DNA from: AG-12 sp027319585
GTDB taxonomy: Bacteria; Chloroflexota; Dormibacteria; Aeolococcales; Bog-877
Assembly: GCA_027319585.1 (NCBI GenBank)
Contig: DAHVMY010000023.1
Span: 1-28,831 of the forward strand
Length of the DNA: 28,831 nt
Reading direction: 5' to 3'
Shown one piece after another: positions 1-7,346 of this stretch (position 1 is its first letter; each line of letters starts with the position of its first letter). Both the position numbers and the translations under genes were made by a program. The notes under the pieces were generated by a model. The model saw only the letters and a program-made list of their open reading frames with translations, had not been told where the DNA came from and ran no database searches.

Positions 1-402
1 GGTCGGCTCATGGAGGTGACGGTGGCGGAGTCCTCCCGTCGGGTCGGAGTCTCGGCGAGGCACTTCGTCCTGGCGACCGGAGGGGTGGCGAGCGGCGGGA
101 TCGTGGTGGACCGGGGCCACCCGGCTCGCGAGGTGATCTTCGGGCTGCCGGTTGGCGGGGGTGACGCTGGGGAGGAGGCGGCGGAGGCGTACCTGGCCGA
201 CCAGCCCCAGGACCGGCTGGGACTGGCGGTGGACGAGCGGATGCGCCCGCTGGGCCAAGACGGGGAACCCGTGTACACAAACCTGCACGCCGCCGGCGCG
301 GTCCTGGGGGGAGCCTGCCCCTGGCGCGAGAAGTCCGGCAATGGGATCAGCCTGGCGACCGGCTACGCCGCCGCCGCGGCCATCCTGGAGGAGAGCGAGT
401 GA
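1..402 (+). CDS. glpB: Anaerobic glycerol-3-phosphate dehydrogenase subunit B (C-terminal part)
   Basis: The reading frame is open to the left edge of the window, so only the last ~133 residues are present; the first ATG seen (position 10) is probably internal. The visible part resembles the C-terminus of GlpB: a glycine-rich FVLATGGVASGG segment, then HPAREVIFGLPV, and a terminal NLHAAGAVLGG with WREKSGNGISLATGYAAA, which in the family belongs to the flavin-binding end. GlpB works with GlpA and GlpC to oxidise sn-glycerol-3-phosphate to dihydroxyacetone phosphate and pass electrons to membrane quinones. The stop codon overlaps the GTG start of the next gene in a GTGA junction, as expected for a glpABC operon; glpA would lie upstream outside the window. 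A related FAD-dependent oxidoreductase cannot be fully excluded, but the glpC neighbour makes GlpB the best reading. Confidence 0.85.
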   Translation, partial: GRLMEVTVAESSRRVGVSARHFVLATGGVASGGIVVDRGHPAREVIFGLPVGGGDAGEEAAEAYLADQPQDRLGLAVDERMRPLGQDGEPVYTNLHAAGAVLGGACPWREKSGNGISLATGYAAAAAILEESE

Positions 403-1619
403 CGATCGAGGCGACGGCCCCATTCGAGGTCCGGGACTCACTGGACCACTGCGTGAAGTGCACCGTCTGCGAGAGCGCGTGCCCGGTGGCCGCGGTCACG
501 GAGCTCTTCCCGGGACCCAAGACGGTGGGGCCGCAGGCGGAGCGATTCCGCGACGGGAGGCATTCTCCCGACCAGTCGGTCGACCTCTGCTCGGGCTGCG
601 GAGTCTGCTCTCGGGTCTGCCCCCAGGGGGTGCGCATCGCGGAGATCAACTCCCGGGCTCGCGCGCTGTTGAAGCGCGAACGGGGGAGCTCGCTGCGCGA
701 TCAGCTGCTGGCTCGCCCGGGGCTGATGGGACGGATGGGACGGCCGATCGCGCCGCTGTTCAACTGGGCGCTGGGCAACCCCCTCATGCGGCTGCTGGCG
801 GAGCGCACGCTTGGCATCCACCACCTGGCGCCGGTGCCGCGGGCGGCGAGCCGTCCATTCTCCTTTTGGGCCGCCCGCCACCGCTCTTTGACCTCCAGCC
901 GCCGCGTGGTGTACTTCCACGGCTGCAGCACCGAGCACTTCGAGCCCCGCTTGGGCAAACACGTGGTCAGAATCCTGGAGCACAACGGGTTCTCGGTCGC
1001 AATCCCCAAGCAGGACTGCTGCGGGCTGCCGCTCCAGTCGAACGGCCTCTTCGAGCCCGCGCGCCGGTATGTGACCAGATTGGCCCGTCAGCTCGCCGGA
1101 GCCGGGGAGGGGCTGCCGGTGATCTCGTCCTCCACCAGCTGCGGGCTGATGCTGAAGCGCGAGGCTCGGGAGATTTTGGGGGTCAGCGACCGCCGGCTGG
1201 CGGATGTCAGCGGCCGGACCTACGACATCTTCGAGTTTCTGCTGGAGCTGAAGGAGCGCGGCGAGCTCATGACGGACTTCCGGCCCCTGCCCCTGACGGT
1301 CGCCTACCACGCCCCCTGCCAGCAGCAGAACCAGCTGATCGGCAAGCCGGCTCTGGAGGTGCTGGCGGGGATCCCCGGGCTGCGGCTGCTGGAGATCGAC
1401 CAGGTGTGCTGCGGGGTGGCCGGGACCTACGGGATCAAAGAGGAGAAGTACCGGATCGCCATGGACGTGGGGGAGCCGCTCTTCACCGACCTGGCCGAGT
1501 CCGGCTGCGACCTGGTCGCCTGCGACAGCGAGACCTGCCGCTGGCAGATCGCCAAGGCGACCGGGCTCGAGGTCGTGCACCCCCTGGAGATCCTGTACCG
1601 GGCCTACGGTGGTGCCTGA
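399..1619 (+). CDS. glpC: Anaerobic glycerol-3-phosphate dehydrogenase subunit C, iron-sulfur protein
   Basis: This 406-aa protein has two N-terminal ferredoxin-like 4Fe-4S motifs (Cys18, 21, 24, 28 and Cys64, 67, 70, 74), each of CxxCxxCxxxCP type. Two cysteine-rich CCG domains follow: one around YFHGCSTEHF...DCCGLPLQ and one around YHAPCQQQ...VCCGVAGTYG. This is the architecture of GlpC and of heterodisulfide-reductase-D-like subunits. GlpC anchors the GlpAB flavoproteins at the membrane and relays electrons to quinone. The GTG start at 399 overlaps the glpB stop by four bases, so translation is probably coupled. Other CCG-domain proteins (LutA, GlcF) share the fold, but position directly after glpB and length close to known GlpC support the call. 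Confidence 0.9.
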   Translation: MTIEATAPFEVRDSLDHCVKCTVCESACPVAAVTELFPGPKTVGPQAERFRDGRHSPDQSVDLCSGCGVCSRVCPQGVRIAEINSRARALLKRERGSSLRDQLLARPGLMGRMGRPIAPLFNWALGNPLMRLLAERTLGIHHLAPVPRAASRPFSFWAARHRSLTSSRRVVYFHGCSTEHFEPRLGKHVVRILEHNGFSVAIPKQDCCGLPLQSNGLFEPARRYVTRLARQLAGAGEGLPVISSSTSCGLMLKREAREILGVSDRRLADVSGRTYDIFEFLLELKERGELMTDFRPLPLTVAYHAPCQQQNQLIGKPALEVLAGIPGLRLLEIDQVCCGVAGTYGIKEEKYRIAMDVGEPLFTDLAESGCDLVACDSETCRWQIAKATGLEVVHPLEILYRAYGGA

Positions 1620-4215
1620 GGCCCGGGGCCGGGAGCTGGTCGGCCTGGTCCTGGTCTCCCACAGCTCCCAGGTGGCCGACGGGACGGCCGAGCTAGCCGC
1701 GGCCATGGCCCCCGCGGTGCGGATCGCGCCCGCCGGGGGGATGGAGGCTCCGGCAACCGGCTTGGGCACCGACGCCAACAAGATTCACCGGGCGATCGAG
1801 GCAGCGTGGTCGAGCGCCGGGGTGTTGGTGCTCCTTGATCTTGGCAGCGCCCTGCTCGCGTCGGAGATGGCCAAGGAGATGGTCGATCCCGAGCGCCGCG
1901 ACCGCGTGCTCATCAGCTCCGCCCCGCTGGTGGAGGGGGCGGTGGCGGCGGCCGTCGCCGCCCAGCTGGGCGAGCCCCTGGCAAAGGTCGAGCTGGCGGC
2001 GCGGGGCGGGCTCGAGGGCAAGGCCCAGCCCGACTCATCGGCCGAGCCCGAGGCGCCAGCTTCCAGGGCGTCGGGTGCCGCGGGTCACTGGGAGGAGATC
2101 ACCCTGCCCCTGGACCTGCCGATGGGCCTGCATGCCCGCCCGGCGGCGCGCCTGATCCAACTCTTCGCCAACTTCGAGGCCGAGGTGGAGGTGAGCAACG
2201 TGACGGCGGGGCGGGGACCGGTCGCGGGGCGCAGCCTGAACGGCCTGGCATCACTGCAGGTGCGGGCGGGGCAGGAGTTCTCGGTCCGCGCCCGGGGCCG
2301 CGATGCCCTGCCGTTGCTGAGGGCGGTCCGGGAGCTGGCCGCCGGTCGCTTCGGCGAGCCGGAGACAGCTCCGGTCACGCAGCGCTCCCACCCGGAGCCG
2401 GCCGTGCTGCCACCATCGCCCGAGCTCCCCGCGGGCTCCCTGCGGGGAGTGCCCGCGTCACCCGGGATCGCGGTCGGCGGAATCGTGCACCTGATCCAGC
2501 CGGAGCTCAAGCTGCCCGGCGACGGACCGCGGGCGGTGCCCGAGGAGCTGGCCGCGCTGGACCGCGCGCTCAAGCTGACCAAAGCTGACCTCACGACGAT
2601 CAGGGAGCTCACCAGCCGGCGCGCCGGGGAGTACGAGGCCGGCATCATCGACGCCCAGATCCTCTTCCTGCAGGACCCGGATCTGGTCGACCAGGCCCGC
2701 GCCGCGGTCACCGCTCAGGGCCTGTCGGCCGCAGCCGCCTGGAGCGCGGCGGCCACGCAGGCCCGCCGGAATTGGGACCAGATCGAGGACCCCCATCTCC
2801 GCCTGAGGGCGCTGGACCTGGATGGGGTCACCCACCGGGTCCTTGCCCACCTGCTCGGGAGCCCCCCGAACCGGCCGAGCGGGAGGGGGATATTGGTCGC
2901 CGAGGAGCTGACGCCCACCGACACCGCCGGCTTCGATCCGGCCACCGTCCTGGGCATCGCCACCGCGGCCGGGGGGCCGACCTCGCACAGCGTCATTCTG
3001 GCGCGCTCGCTGCAGATCCCCGCCGTGGTCGGGTTGGGAACGGCGGTCGCGCGGCTGGCGGAGGGCACCACCGTGCTGCTGGACGGGGATCGGGGGATCC
3101 TGGTTGTCGACCCGTCCGCAGAGCTCATCGCCGCCGCCAGGAGTGATCAGGCGGTGGCGCGGGATATGCAGGGACGGGTGGAACGGCGGGCCAAGGAGAG
3201 GGCCAGGACCGCGGACGGGGTGCAGGTGGAGGTCGCGGCCAACATCGGCTCTCTGGCGGATTGTGATCTCGCCGTCGCTCACGGGGCCGATGCGGTGGGG
3301 CTGCTGCGAACGGAGTTCCTCTTTCAGGAGGCGTCCCAGATGCCCGACGCGGGAGCCCAGGAAAAGGTGTACCGCGAGATGGCGGTGGTCCTGGCCGGGC
3401 GTCCTTTGACGATCAGGACCCTGGATGCCGGGGCGGACAAGCCGCTCCACTACCTGGCCCAACCGGAGGAGGCGAACCCGGCTTTGGGGGTGCGGGGAAT
3501 CCGGCTCGGGCTGCGGCGCCCCGAGCTGCTCGAGAGCCAGCTCGCAGCGATCGCCAGGGTCGCGGAGGCGCATCCCATCCGGGTCATGTTCCCGATGGTC
3601 GCCACCCGTGCGGAGGTGGACCAGGCGTTGCAGCTGCTGGCCCGGGTGCGCCGCGCCGCGTCCCCAAGTCTGGAGGTCGGGATCATGGTGGAGATCCCGG
3701 CGGCGGCCCTGCTGGCGGAGGCCTTGGCTCCGATGGTCGACTTCTTCTCGATCGGGACCAATGACCTGTCCCAGTACACCATGGCCGCGGATCGCACCAA
3801 CCCTGAGGTGGCCGACCTCGCCGACCCCCTGCATCCAGCGGTGTTGCGCCTCATCCAGCAAACGGTCGAAGCCGCGCAGGGTAGGTGGGTCGGGGTGTGC
3901 GGCGGCCGCCGGGGAGGCGAGCGCCACCCGGCTGCTGGTCGGGCTCGGGGTGAGGGAGCTGTCGATGGCGCCGGTCCGGATCCCGGCCGTGAAGCAGGCG
4001 GTGCGAGGGACGGCCACGGCCTCGGCGCGGGAGCTGGCCCAGGCGGCGGTGCGGCTGGCGGGCGCCGACGAGGTCAGAGAGCTGCTCCGCGAAGCCTCGG
4101 CGCGCAAGCGCTGAGCGTCGACGCGGCTGCTACGATCCCTGGGTCGCCGGTGCCACCTCCCAACCCCAGCGAGGAAGATATTTGGACGCCTCATCCAGGG
4201 AGCGACCGACGCTGA
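1609..4215 (+). CDS. DhaM-HPr-Enzyme I fusion, phosphotransferase (C-terminus frameshifted)
   Basis: Three PTS modules lie in one polypeptide. Residues ~10-135 are a mannose-type EIIA as in DhaM, with phospho-acceptor His18 in LVSHSSQ. Residues ~162-250 are HPr with GLHARPAA (His175). Residues ~278 onward are Enzyme I, with active-site His460 (GGPTSHSVILARS), PEP-binding GLLRTEFLFQ, TLDAGADKPL, GIMVEIPA, SIGTNDLSQYT and catalytic Cys764 in WVGVCG. Phosphate from PEP would pass EI to HPr to EIIA and on to DhaL-ADP for dihydroxyacetone phosphorylation; dhaK/dhaL are not in the window. Escherichia coli DhaM has a truncated EI, whereas here EI is nearly complete. As read, the frame runs to 4215, but homology switches frame just after codon 764 and continues to a stop at 4114; the last ~100 residues as read are out-of-frame. 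The gene overlaps the glpC end; start may be GTG 1609 or 1612. Confidence 0.85.
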   Translation: MVPEARGRELVGLVLVSHSSQVADGTAELAAAMAPAVRIAPAGGMEAPATGLGTDANKIHRAIEAAWSSAGVLVLLDLGSALLASEMAKEMVDPERRDRVLISSAPLVEGAVAAAVAAQLGEPLAKVELAARGGLEGKAQPDSSAEPEAPASRASGAAGHWEEITLPLDLPMGLHARPAARLIQLFANFEAEVEVSNVTAGRGPVAGRSLNGLASLQVRAGQEFSVRARGRDALPLLRAVRELAAGRFGEPETAPVTQRSHPEPAVLPPSPELPAGSLRGVPASPGIAVGGIVHLIQPELKLPGDGPRAVPEELAALDRALKLTKADLTTIRELTSRRAGEYEAGIIDAQILFLQDPDLVDQARAAVTAQGLSAAAAWSAAATQARRNWDQIEDPHLRLRALDLDGVTHRVLAHLLGSPPNRPSGRGILVAEELTPTDTAGFDPATVLGIATAAGGPTSHSVILARSLQIPAVVGLGTAVARLAEGTTVLLDGDRGILVVDPSAELIAAARSDQAVARDMQGRVERRAKERARTADGVQVEVAANIGSLADCDLAVAHGADAVGLLRTEFLFQEASQMPDAGAQEKVYREMAVVLAGRPLTIRTLDAGADKPLHYLAQPEEANPALGVRGIRLGLRRPELLESQLAAIARVAEAHPIRVMFPMVATRAEVDQALQLLARVRRAASPSLEVGIMVEIPAAALLAEALAPMVDFFSIGTNDLSQYTMAADRTNPEVADLADPLHPAVLRLIQQTVEAAQGRWVGVCGGRRGGERHPAAGRARGEGAVDGAGPDPGREAGGARDGHGLGAGAGPGGGAAGGRRRGQRAAPRSLGAQALSVDAAATIPGSPVPPPNPSEEDIWTPHPGSDRR
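3902..4114 (+). other. Displaced reading frame encoding the true Enzyme I C-terminus
   Basis: In frame 2 (one base on from the frame of the upstream fusion) this stretch reads AAAGEASATRLLVGLGVREL followed by SMAPVRIPAVKQAVRG. It matches the conserved Enzyme I end that normally follows the catalytic Cys-Gly (GD/E..AT.LLLGLG..EFSM....IP.VK). It ends with a TGA at 4112-4114. Joining it to residue ~765 of the fusion gives a protein of about 835 aa, a normal length for EIIA-HPr-EI. The shift is equivalent to a two-base deletion, or a one-base insertion, within the GC-rich run at 3898-3915. Sequencing error, a recent mutation and recoding are all possible; error or mutation is likelier. Confidence 0.8.
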
Positions 4216-4265
4216 GCTGGCGGCTCCTCCGGATGTCTGAAGCGCCGATCGGGCCGGGCAGGTGA
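4182..4265 (+). CDS. Possible 27-codon leader ORF coupled to pgsA
   Basis: A TTG start at 4182 is preceded by a good ribosome-binding sequence (GAGGA at 4171-4175, spacing six). The frame runs 27 codons to a TGA at 4263-4265, which overlaps the GTG start of the PgsA gene as GTGA. The peptide has no recognisable domain. The identical overlap style is used at four gene junctions in this window, and pgsA itself has no clear ribosome-binding site, so translational coupling is plausible. It may equally be a chance ORF; there is no homology evidence. Confidence 0.3.
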   Translation: MDASSRERPTLSWRLLRMSEAPIGPGR

Positions 4266-4885
4266 GCGCCCGCGGGCCCCACCCGGCTGAGGCGCGAGCC
4301 GGCTCCACGCCGGAGCGGGGCGGCGCCCTGCAGACCGGCCTGGTCGCCGCCGCCACGGGTCTCCGGCTGATCCTGGCCCCCGTGGTCATGGGGCTGGTCC
4401 TGGCCCGGCTCGACGACCTGGCCGCCGCCCTCTTCCTGGTGGCGGCGGCCACCGACTACCTGGACGGGTTCTTTGCGCGGCACTGGCGGGTGACGACGTC
4501 AACCGGGAGCTTCCTCGACACCACCGCCGACAAGGTGCTGGTCACCGCGGCCCTGATCGGGCTGGTGGCGGTCGCCAGGGCCAACTCCTGGGCGGCGCTG
4601 GTCATCGTGGGCCGGGAGATGGTGATCATGGGGCTCAGGGGTTCAGCCGCCCTCCAGGGGGTCCTGATCACCGCCTCCCAACTGGGCAGGGTCAAAGCCG
4701 CGGTGCAGTTCCTCGCCATCCTGGTCGCCATCCTCAACCTGGACGCGAAGCTGGGGCCGCTGGGGCTCGACCAGTGGGTGATGATCGCGGCGGCGGCGAT
4801 CACCTTCGGATCCGGGGTCGACTACCTCGTCCGCTACAGCCGGACCGCGGTCCGCCAGCAGGCCCCGGGAGCCGCGCCGCGGTGA
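4262..4885 (+). CDS. pgsA: CDP-alcohol phosphatidyltransferase, PgsA-like (CDP-diacylglycerol-glycerol-3-phosphate 3-phosphatidyltransferase)
   Basis: This 207-aa integral membrane protein carries the full CDP-alcohol phosphatidyltransferase signature DxxDGxxARx8GxxxDxxxD: Asp65, Asp68, Gly69, Ala72, Arg73, Gly82, Asp86 and Asp90 (TDYLDGFFAR, then GSFLDTTADK). These acidic residues bind metal and the CDP-diacylglycerol headgroup. Several hydrophobic helices surround the motif (about residues 26-49, 52-66, 92-107, 109-123, 136-150 and 157-177). The GFFAR...TADK form and the size are typical of PgsA, which makes phosphatidylglycerophosphate from CDP-diacylglycerol and glycerol-3-phosphate. A phosphatidylinositol-phosphate or cardiolipin synthase of the same family is the alternative. 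The GTG start at 4262 is bounded upstream by an in-frame stop at 4238; the stop overlaps the next gene (GTGA at 4882). Confidence 0.85.
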   Translation: MSARGPHPAEARAGSTPERGGALQTGLVAAATGLRLILAPVVMGLVLARLDDLAAALFLVAAATDYLDGFFARHWRVTTSTGSFLDTTADKVLVTAALIGLVAVARANSWAALVIVGREMVIMGLRGSAALQGVLITASQLGRVKAAVQFLAILVAILNLDAKLGPLGLDQWVMIAAAAITFGSGVDYLVRYSRTAVRQQAPGAAPR

Positions 4886-5880
4886 GCCCGGACCGCCCGG
4901 TGCTGGTGGTGGGAGCCAGCGGGTTCATCGGGGGCGCCCTGGCCCGGGAGCTGCGGCGCCGCGGCCGCCGGGTGCGGGTGCTGGTGCACAACAGCTCGAC
5001 TCCGCTCCAGAGCACCGGGGTGGAGGTGGCCGTGGGGGATCTGCTGGACCCTCCCAGCCTGCGGGCAGCGGTCCGCGGCACCGGGCTGATCTATCACGCC
5101 GGAGGTCTCAACACCATGTGTCCGAGCGCCCCGGGCCGGCTGTTCGAGGTCAACGTGCGCGGCACCCTGAACCTGATCGAGGCGGCGGCCGCAGAGGGGG
5201 TGCCGAGGCTGGTCTACACCTCCTCCGCCGCGACCATCGGGGAGCGGCGCGGGGAGGTGGCCACGCCCGACTCCAGCCACCGCGGCTTCTACCTCTCCAC
5301 CTATGAGCACTCCAAGCACCTGGCGGAGGTGGAGGCCCGGCAGCGCGCCCGCAGGCTCGGCCTCGAGCTGGTGTGCGTCAACCCCTCCTCGGTCCAGGGC
5401 CCCGGGCGCACCGGCGGCACCGCCCGCTGGCTCATCCGGTATGCCGATGGCCGGCTGCGCTGGATGGTGGACACCAGGGTCAGCTTGCTGGCCATCGACG
5501 ACTGCGTCCAGGCCCACCTGGGCGCGGCCGAACACGGGTTGCCGGAGCGGCGCTACCTCATCAATGGCGCGACCCTGGGGATCACGGAGCTCATCGAACT
5601 GGTCGGCGAGCTGACCGGACAGCACCAGAAGGTCCGTCTGCTACCCCCGGGGCTGGCCCGATGGGGCGGGAGCGCGGTGGGCGCGGCCTTCACCGCGCTC
5701 GGGCGCAGACCCCCGGTGTGCGGGGAGATGGTGCGGACCCTGCTGCACGGCCACGCCTACGACGGCAGCGCGGCGGCTCGGGAGCTGGGGTTCGACTACA
5801 CCCCTGTCCGGGAGTTCCTGGCGGCGACCCTGACCTGGTACTGGGAGCAGGGGCTGATCCGCCGGCGCCCGCGGCTCTGA
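4882..5880 (+). CDS. NAD(P)-dependent epimerase/dehydratase, extended SDR family
   Basis: This 332-aa protein starts at the GTG overlapping the pgsA stop. A longer version starting at 4774 would run through the pgsA coding region and is less likely. The N-terminus has the Rossmann motif GASGFIGG (Gly11, Gly14, Gly17) and GDLLD (52-56) for the adenine ring. The catalytic set is Ser114/115 (YTSSAATIG) and Tyr141/Lys145 (YEHSK). The layout matches the extended SDRs annotated as hopanoid-associated sugar epimerases or dihydroflavonol-reductase-like enzymes; the substrate cannot be read from sequence. Its place between PgsA and an acyltransferase suggests a lipid or cell-envelope sugar substrate, but this is inference. 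Confidence 0.8.
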   Translation: MSPDRPVLVVGASGFIGGALARELRRRGRRVRVLVHNSSTPLQSTGVEVAVGDLLDPPSLRAAVRGTGLIYHAGGLNTMCPSAPGRLFEVNVRGTLNLIEAAAAEGVPRLVYTSSAATIGERRGEVATPDSSHRGFYLSTYEHSKHLAEVEARQRARRLGLELVCVNPSSVQGPGRTGGTARWLIRYADGRLRWMVDTRVSLLAIDDCVQAHLGAAEHGLPERRYLINGATLGITELIELVGELTGQHQKVRLLPPGLARWGGSAVGAAFTALGRRPPVCGEMVRTLLHGHAYDGSAAARELGFDYTPVREFLAATLTWYWEQGLIRRRPRL

Positions 5881-5907
5881 GCCGAGAGCAGCGCTGCCGC
5901 ACGGACA

Positions 5908-5913
5908 TATACT
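5908..5913 (+). promoter_or_regulatory. Possible -10 element upstream of the acyltransferase
   Basis: TATACT stands in an AT-rich island within the 87-bp gap between the SDR gene and plsC, in otherwise very GC-rich sequence. It matches TANNNT and differs from TATAAT by one base. No convincing -35 is present 16-18 bp upstream. Transcription from here would give plsC a leader of roughly 50 nt. Confidence 0.35.
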
Positions 5914-5967
5914 CGCAAGCGATGGCTTGGCCTTCTGAGCAGGCTAAGGTGGTCCCTCCTTGCGAAG

Positions 5968-6756
5968 GTGCTGATGGCAGAACAGGCGGAGGGCCGGAGG
6001 CCCAGTCCCTGGCGTAAGGAGTACCGGCGTGACCGGGACCTGCCCTGGGCACGCAGCCCGGCGGCCCGGGCGGTCCGGTCCGGGCTGCTGAACTTCGTGA
6101 TCGGCCCGATCTTCCGCTACTATGGCCGTCCCACGGTCTTTGGCGTGGAGAACCTCCGCCTGGTCCGGCCCCCCTTCCTGCTGGCGGCCAACCACTCCAG
6201 CCACCTGGACACCCCGGCGATCCTGCTGGCGCTGCCCCCGCGTCTGCGCCGACGGACCCTGGTCGCGGCCGCGGCCGACTACTTCTTCGACGAAGCCTGG
6301 AAGGGTGCCCTGGTGGCGCTGGCGGTCGGCGCCATCGCGGTGGAGCGGGAGCGCCCGCCACGCCAATCGATGAAGTTGGTGCGGCGGCTGCTGGCGGACG
6401 GCTGGAACCTGGTCGTCTTCCCGGAGGGCGGCCGCAGCGCCGACGGCCGGCTTCACCGCGGCAAGCGTGGCATCGCTCACCTGGCGGCGGCCTCAGGCGT
6501 CCCGGTGGTCCCGGTGGGGGTGGTCGGGACCTTCGCCGCCCTGCCCGCCGGGTACCACTGGCCGCGGCGCGCCCGGGTGGAGGTCCACTTCGGGAGGCCG
6601 CTCTTCACCGAGGGTCATCCCAAGCCGGGACCCGGCCCAGGCGGGCTGCGCAACGCCACCGAGGGGATCATGGCCTCGATTCAGGAGCTGACCGGGCAGG
6701 AGCTGGCGGCCGACGGCGCTCACGCGGGCCCGCCCAGCCGCCTCAAGAGCGGTTAG
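5968..6756 (+). CDS. Lysophospholipid acyltransferase, PlsC-like
   Basis: This 262-aa protein has the glycerolphosphate acyltransferase motifs. The HX4D block is NHSSHLD (His76, Asp81), the phosphate-binding block is FPEGGRS (151-157), and the C-terminal block is GVPVVPVGVVGT. Residues 38-51 form a moderately hydrophobic segment that could sit in the membrane. PlsC enzymes add the second acyl chain to lysophosphatidic acid to make phosphatidic acid, the precursor used by PgsA encoded just upstream. The start may be GTG 5968 or ATG 5974; the latter has AAGG closely upstream. Related acyltransferases act on other lysolipids, so the exact acceptor is uncertain. Confidence 0.85.
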   Translation: MLMAEQAEGRRPSPWRKEYRRDRDLPWARSPAARAVRSGLLNFVIGPIFRYYGRPTVFGVENLRLVRPPFLLAANHSSHLDTPAILLALPPRLRRRTLVAAAADYFFDEAWKGALVALAVGAIAVERERPPRQSMKLVRRLLADGWNLVVFPEGGRSADGRLHRGKRGIAHLAAASGVPVVPVGVVGTFAALPAGYHWPRRARVEVHFGRPLFTEGHPKPGPGPGGLRNATEGIMASIQELTGQELAADGAHAGPPSRLKSG

Positions 6757-6817
6757 GCCCCCGGAGCTCTGGAGGTGCCGGTGAGGTACGCTGCCCCGCG
6801 GTCGCAGGGCGTCCTCC

Positions 6818-6823
6818 AAGGAG
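6818..6823 (+). promoter_or_regulatory. Ribosome-binding site fixing a TTG start for purE
   Basis: AAGGAG lies seven bases before the TTG at 6831. It is one of the cleaner Shine-Dalgarno sequences in the window and supports the unusual TTG start of purE. Confidence 0.7.
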
Positions 6824-6830
6824 TTGCAGA

Positions 6831-7346
6831 TTGAGCGAGGCAAGACCCCGGGTGGGGGTGGTGATGGGTTCTGGCTCGGACTGGGAGGTGATGCGGCACT
6901 GCCACCGGCTGCTGCGGGAGCTGGGGATCGAGAGCGAGACCAAGGTGGTGTCGGCCCACCGGACCCCCGACCTCCTGTTCCAATGGGCGGAGGAGGCTCC
7001 GGGCCGGGGGATCCAGGTGATCGTCGCCGGCGCAGGCGGCGCCGCCCACCTGCCCGGCATGCTGGCGGCCAAGACCCACCTGCCCGTGCTGGGGGTCCCG
7101 GTCGAGTCCCACGCGCTCAGGGGGATGGACTCTCTGCTCTCGATCGTGCAGATGCCGGCGGGCATCCCGGTGGGGACGCTGGCGATCGGGCGCTCCGGGG
7201 CGATCAACGCCGCCCTGCTGGCGGCGGCCATCCTGGCTCTCGGAGACGCCACGGTCAGGGAGCACCTGGTGGCCTGGAGGCAGCGGCAGACGATGGAGGT
7301 GCTGGCGCAGCCCGACCCCAGCTTGAGCCCCGAGGTGGGCGATTAG
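6831..7346 (+). CDS. purE: N5-carboxyaminoimidazole ribonucleotide mutase (class I PurE)
   Basis: This 171-aa protein has all PurE landmarks: MGSGSDWEVM near the N-terminus, SAHRTP (41-46), AGAGGAAHLPGM (about 66-77), LPVLGVPV and a C-terminal NAALLAAAIL. It moves the carboxyl group of N5-CAIR to carbon 4 to give CAIR in de novo purine synthesis. It is followed without gap by purK, whose product supplies N5-CAIR, so this is a class I (PurK-dependent) enzyme. Translation starts at TTG 6831, backed by AAGGAG seven bases upstream. It heads a purE-purK-holB-ricT gene run. Confidence 0.95.
   Translation: MSEARPRVGVVMGSGSDWEVMRHCHRLLRELGIESETKVVSAHRTPDLLFQWAEEAPGRGIQVIVAGAGGAAHLPGMLAAKTHLPVLGVPVESHALRGMDSLLSIVQMPAGIPVGTLAIGRSGAINAALLAAAILALGDATVREHLVAWRQRQTMEVLAQPDPSLSPEVGD

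Noticed and set aside
438..1781. 447-aa open frame on the minus strand
   Set aside because: Antisense to glpC, no recognisable domain.
4115..4215. C-terminal tail of the PTS fusion as read in frame 1
   Set aside because: Gly/Ala/Arg/Pro-rich frame-shifted sequence with no homology to Enzyme I; treated as an artefact of the frame break.
2458..4452. 664-aa open frame on the minus strand
   Set aside because: It lies antisense to the PTS fusion and pgsA, is rich in Arg/Pro/Gln and has no motif; typical shadow of GC-rich coding DNA.
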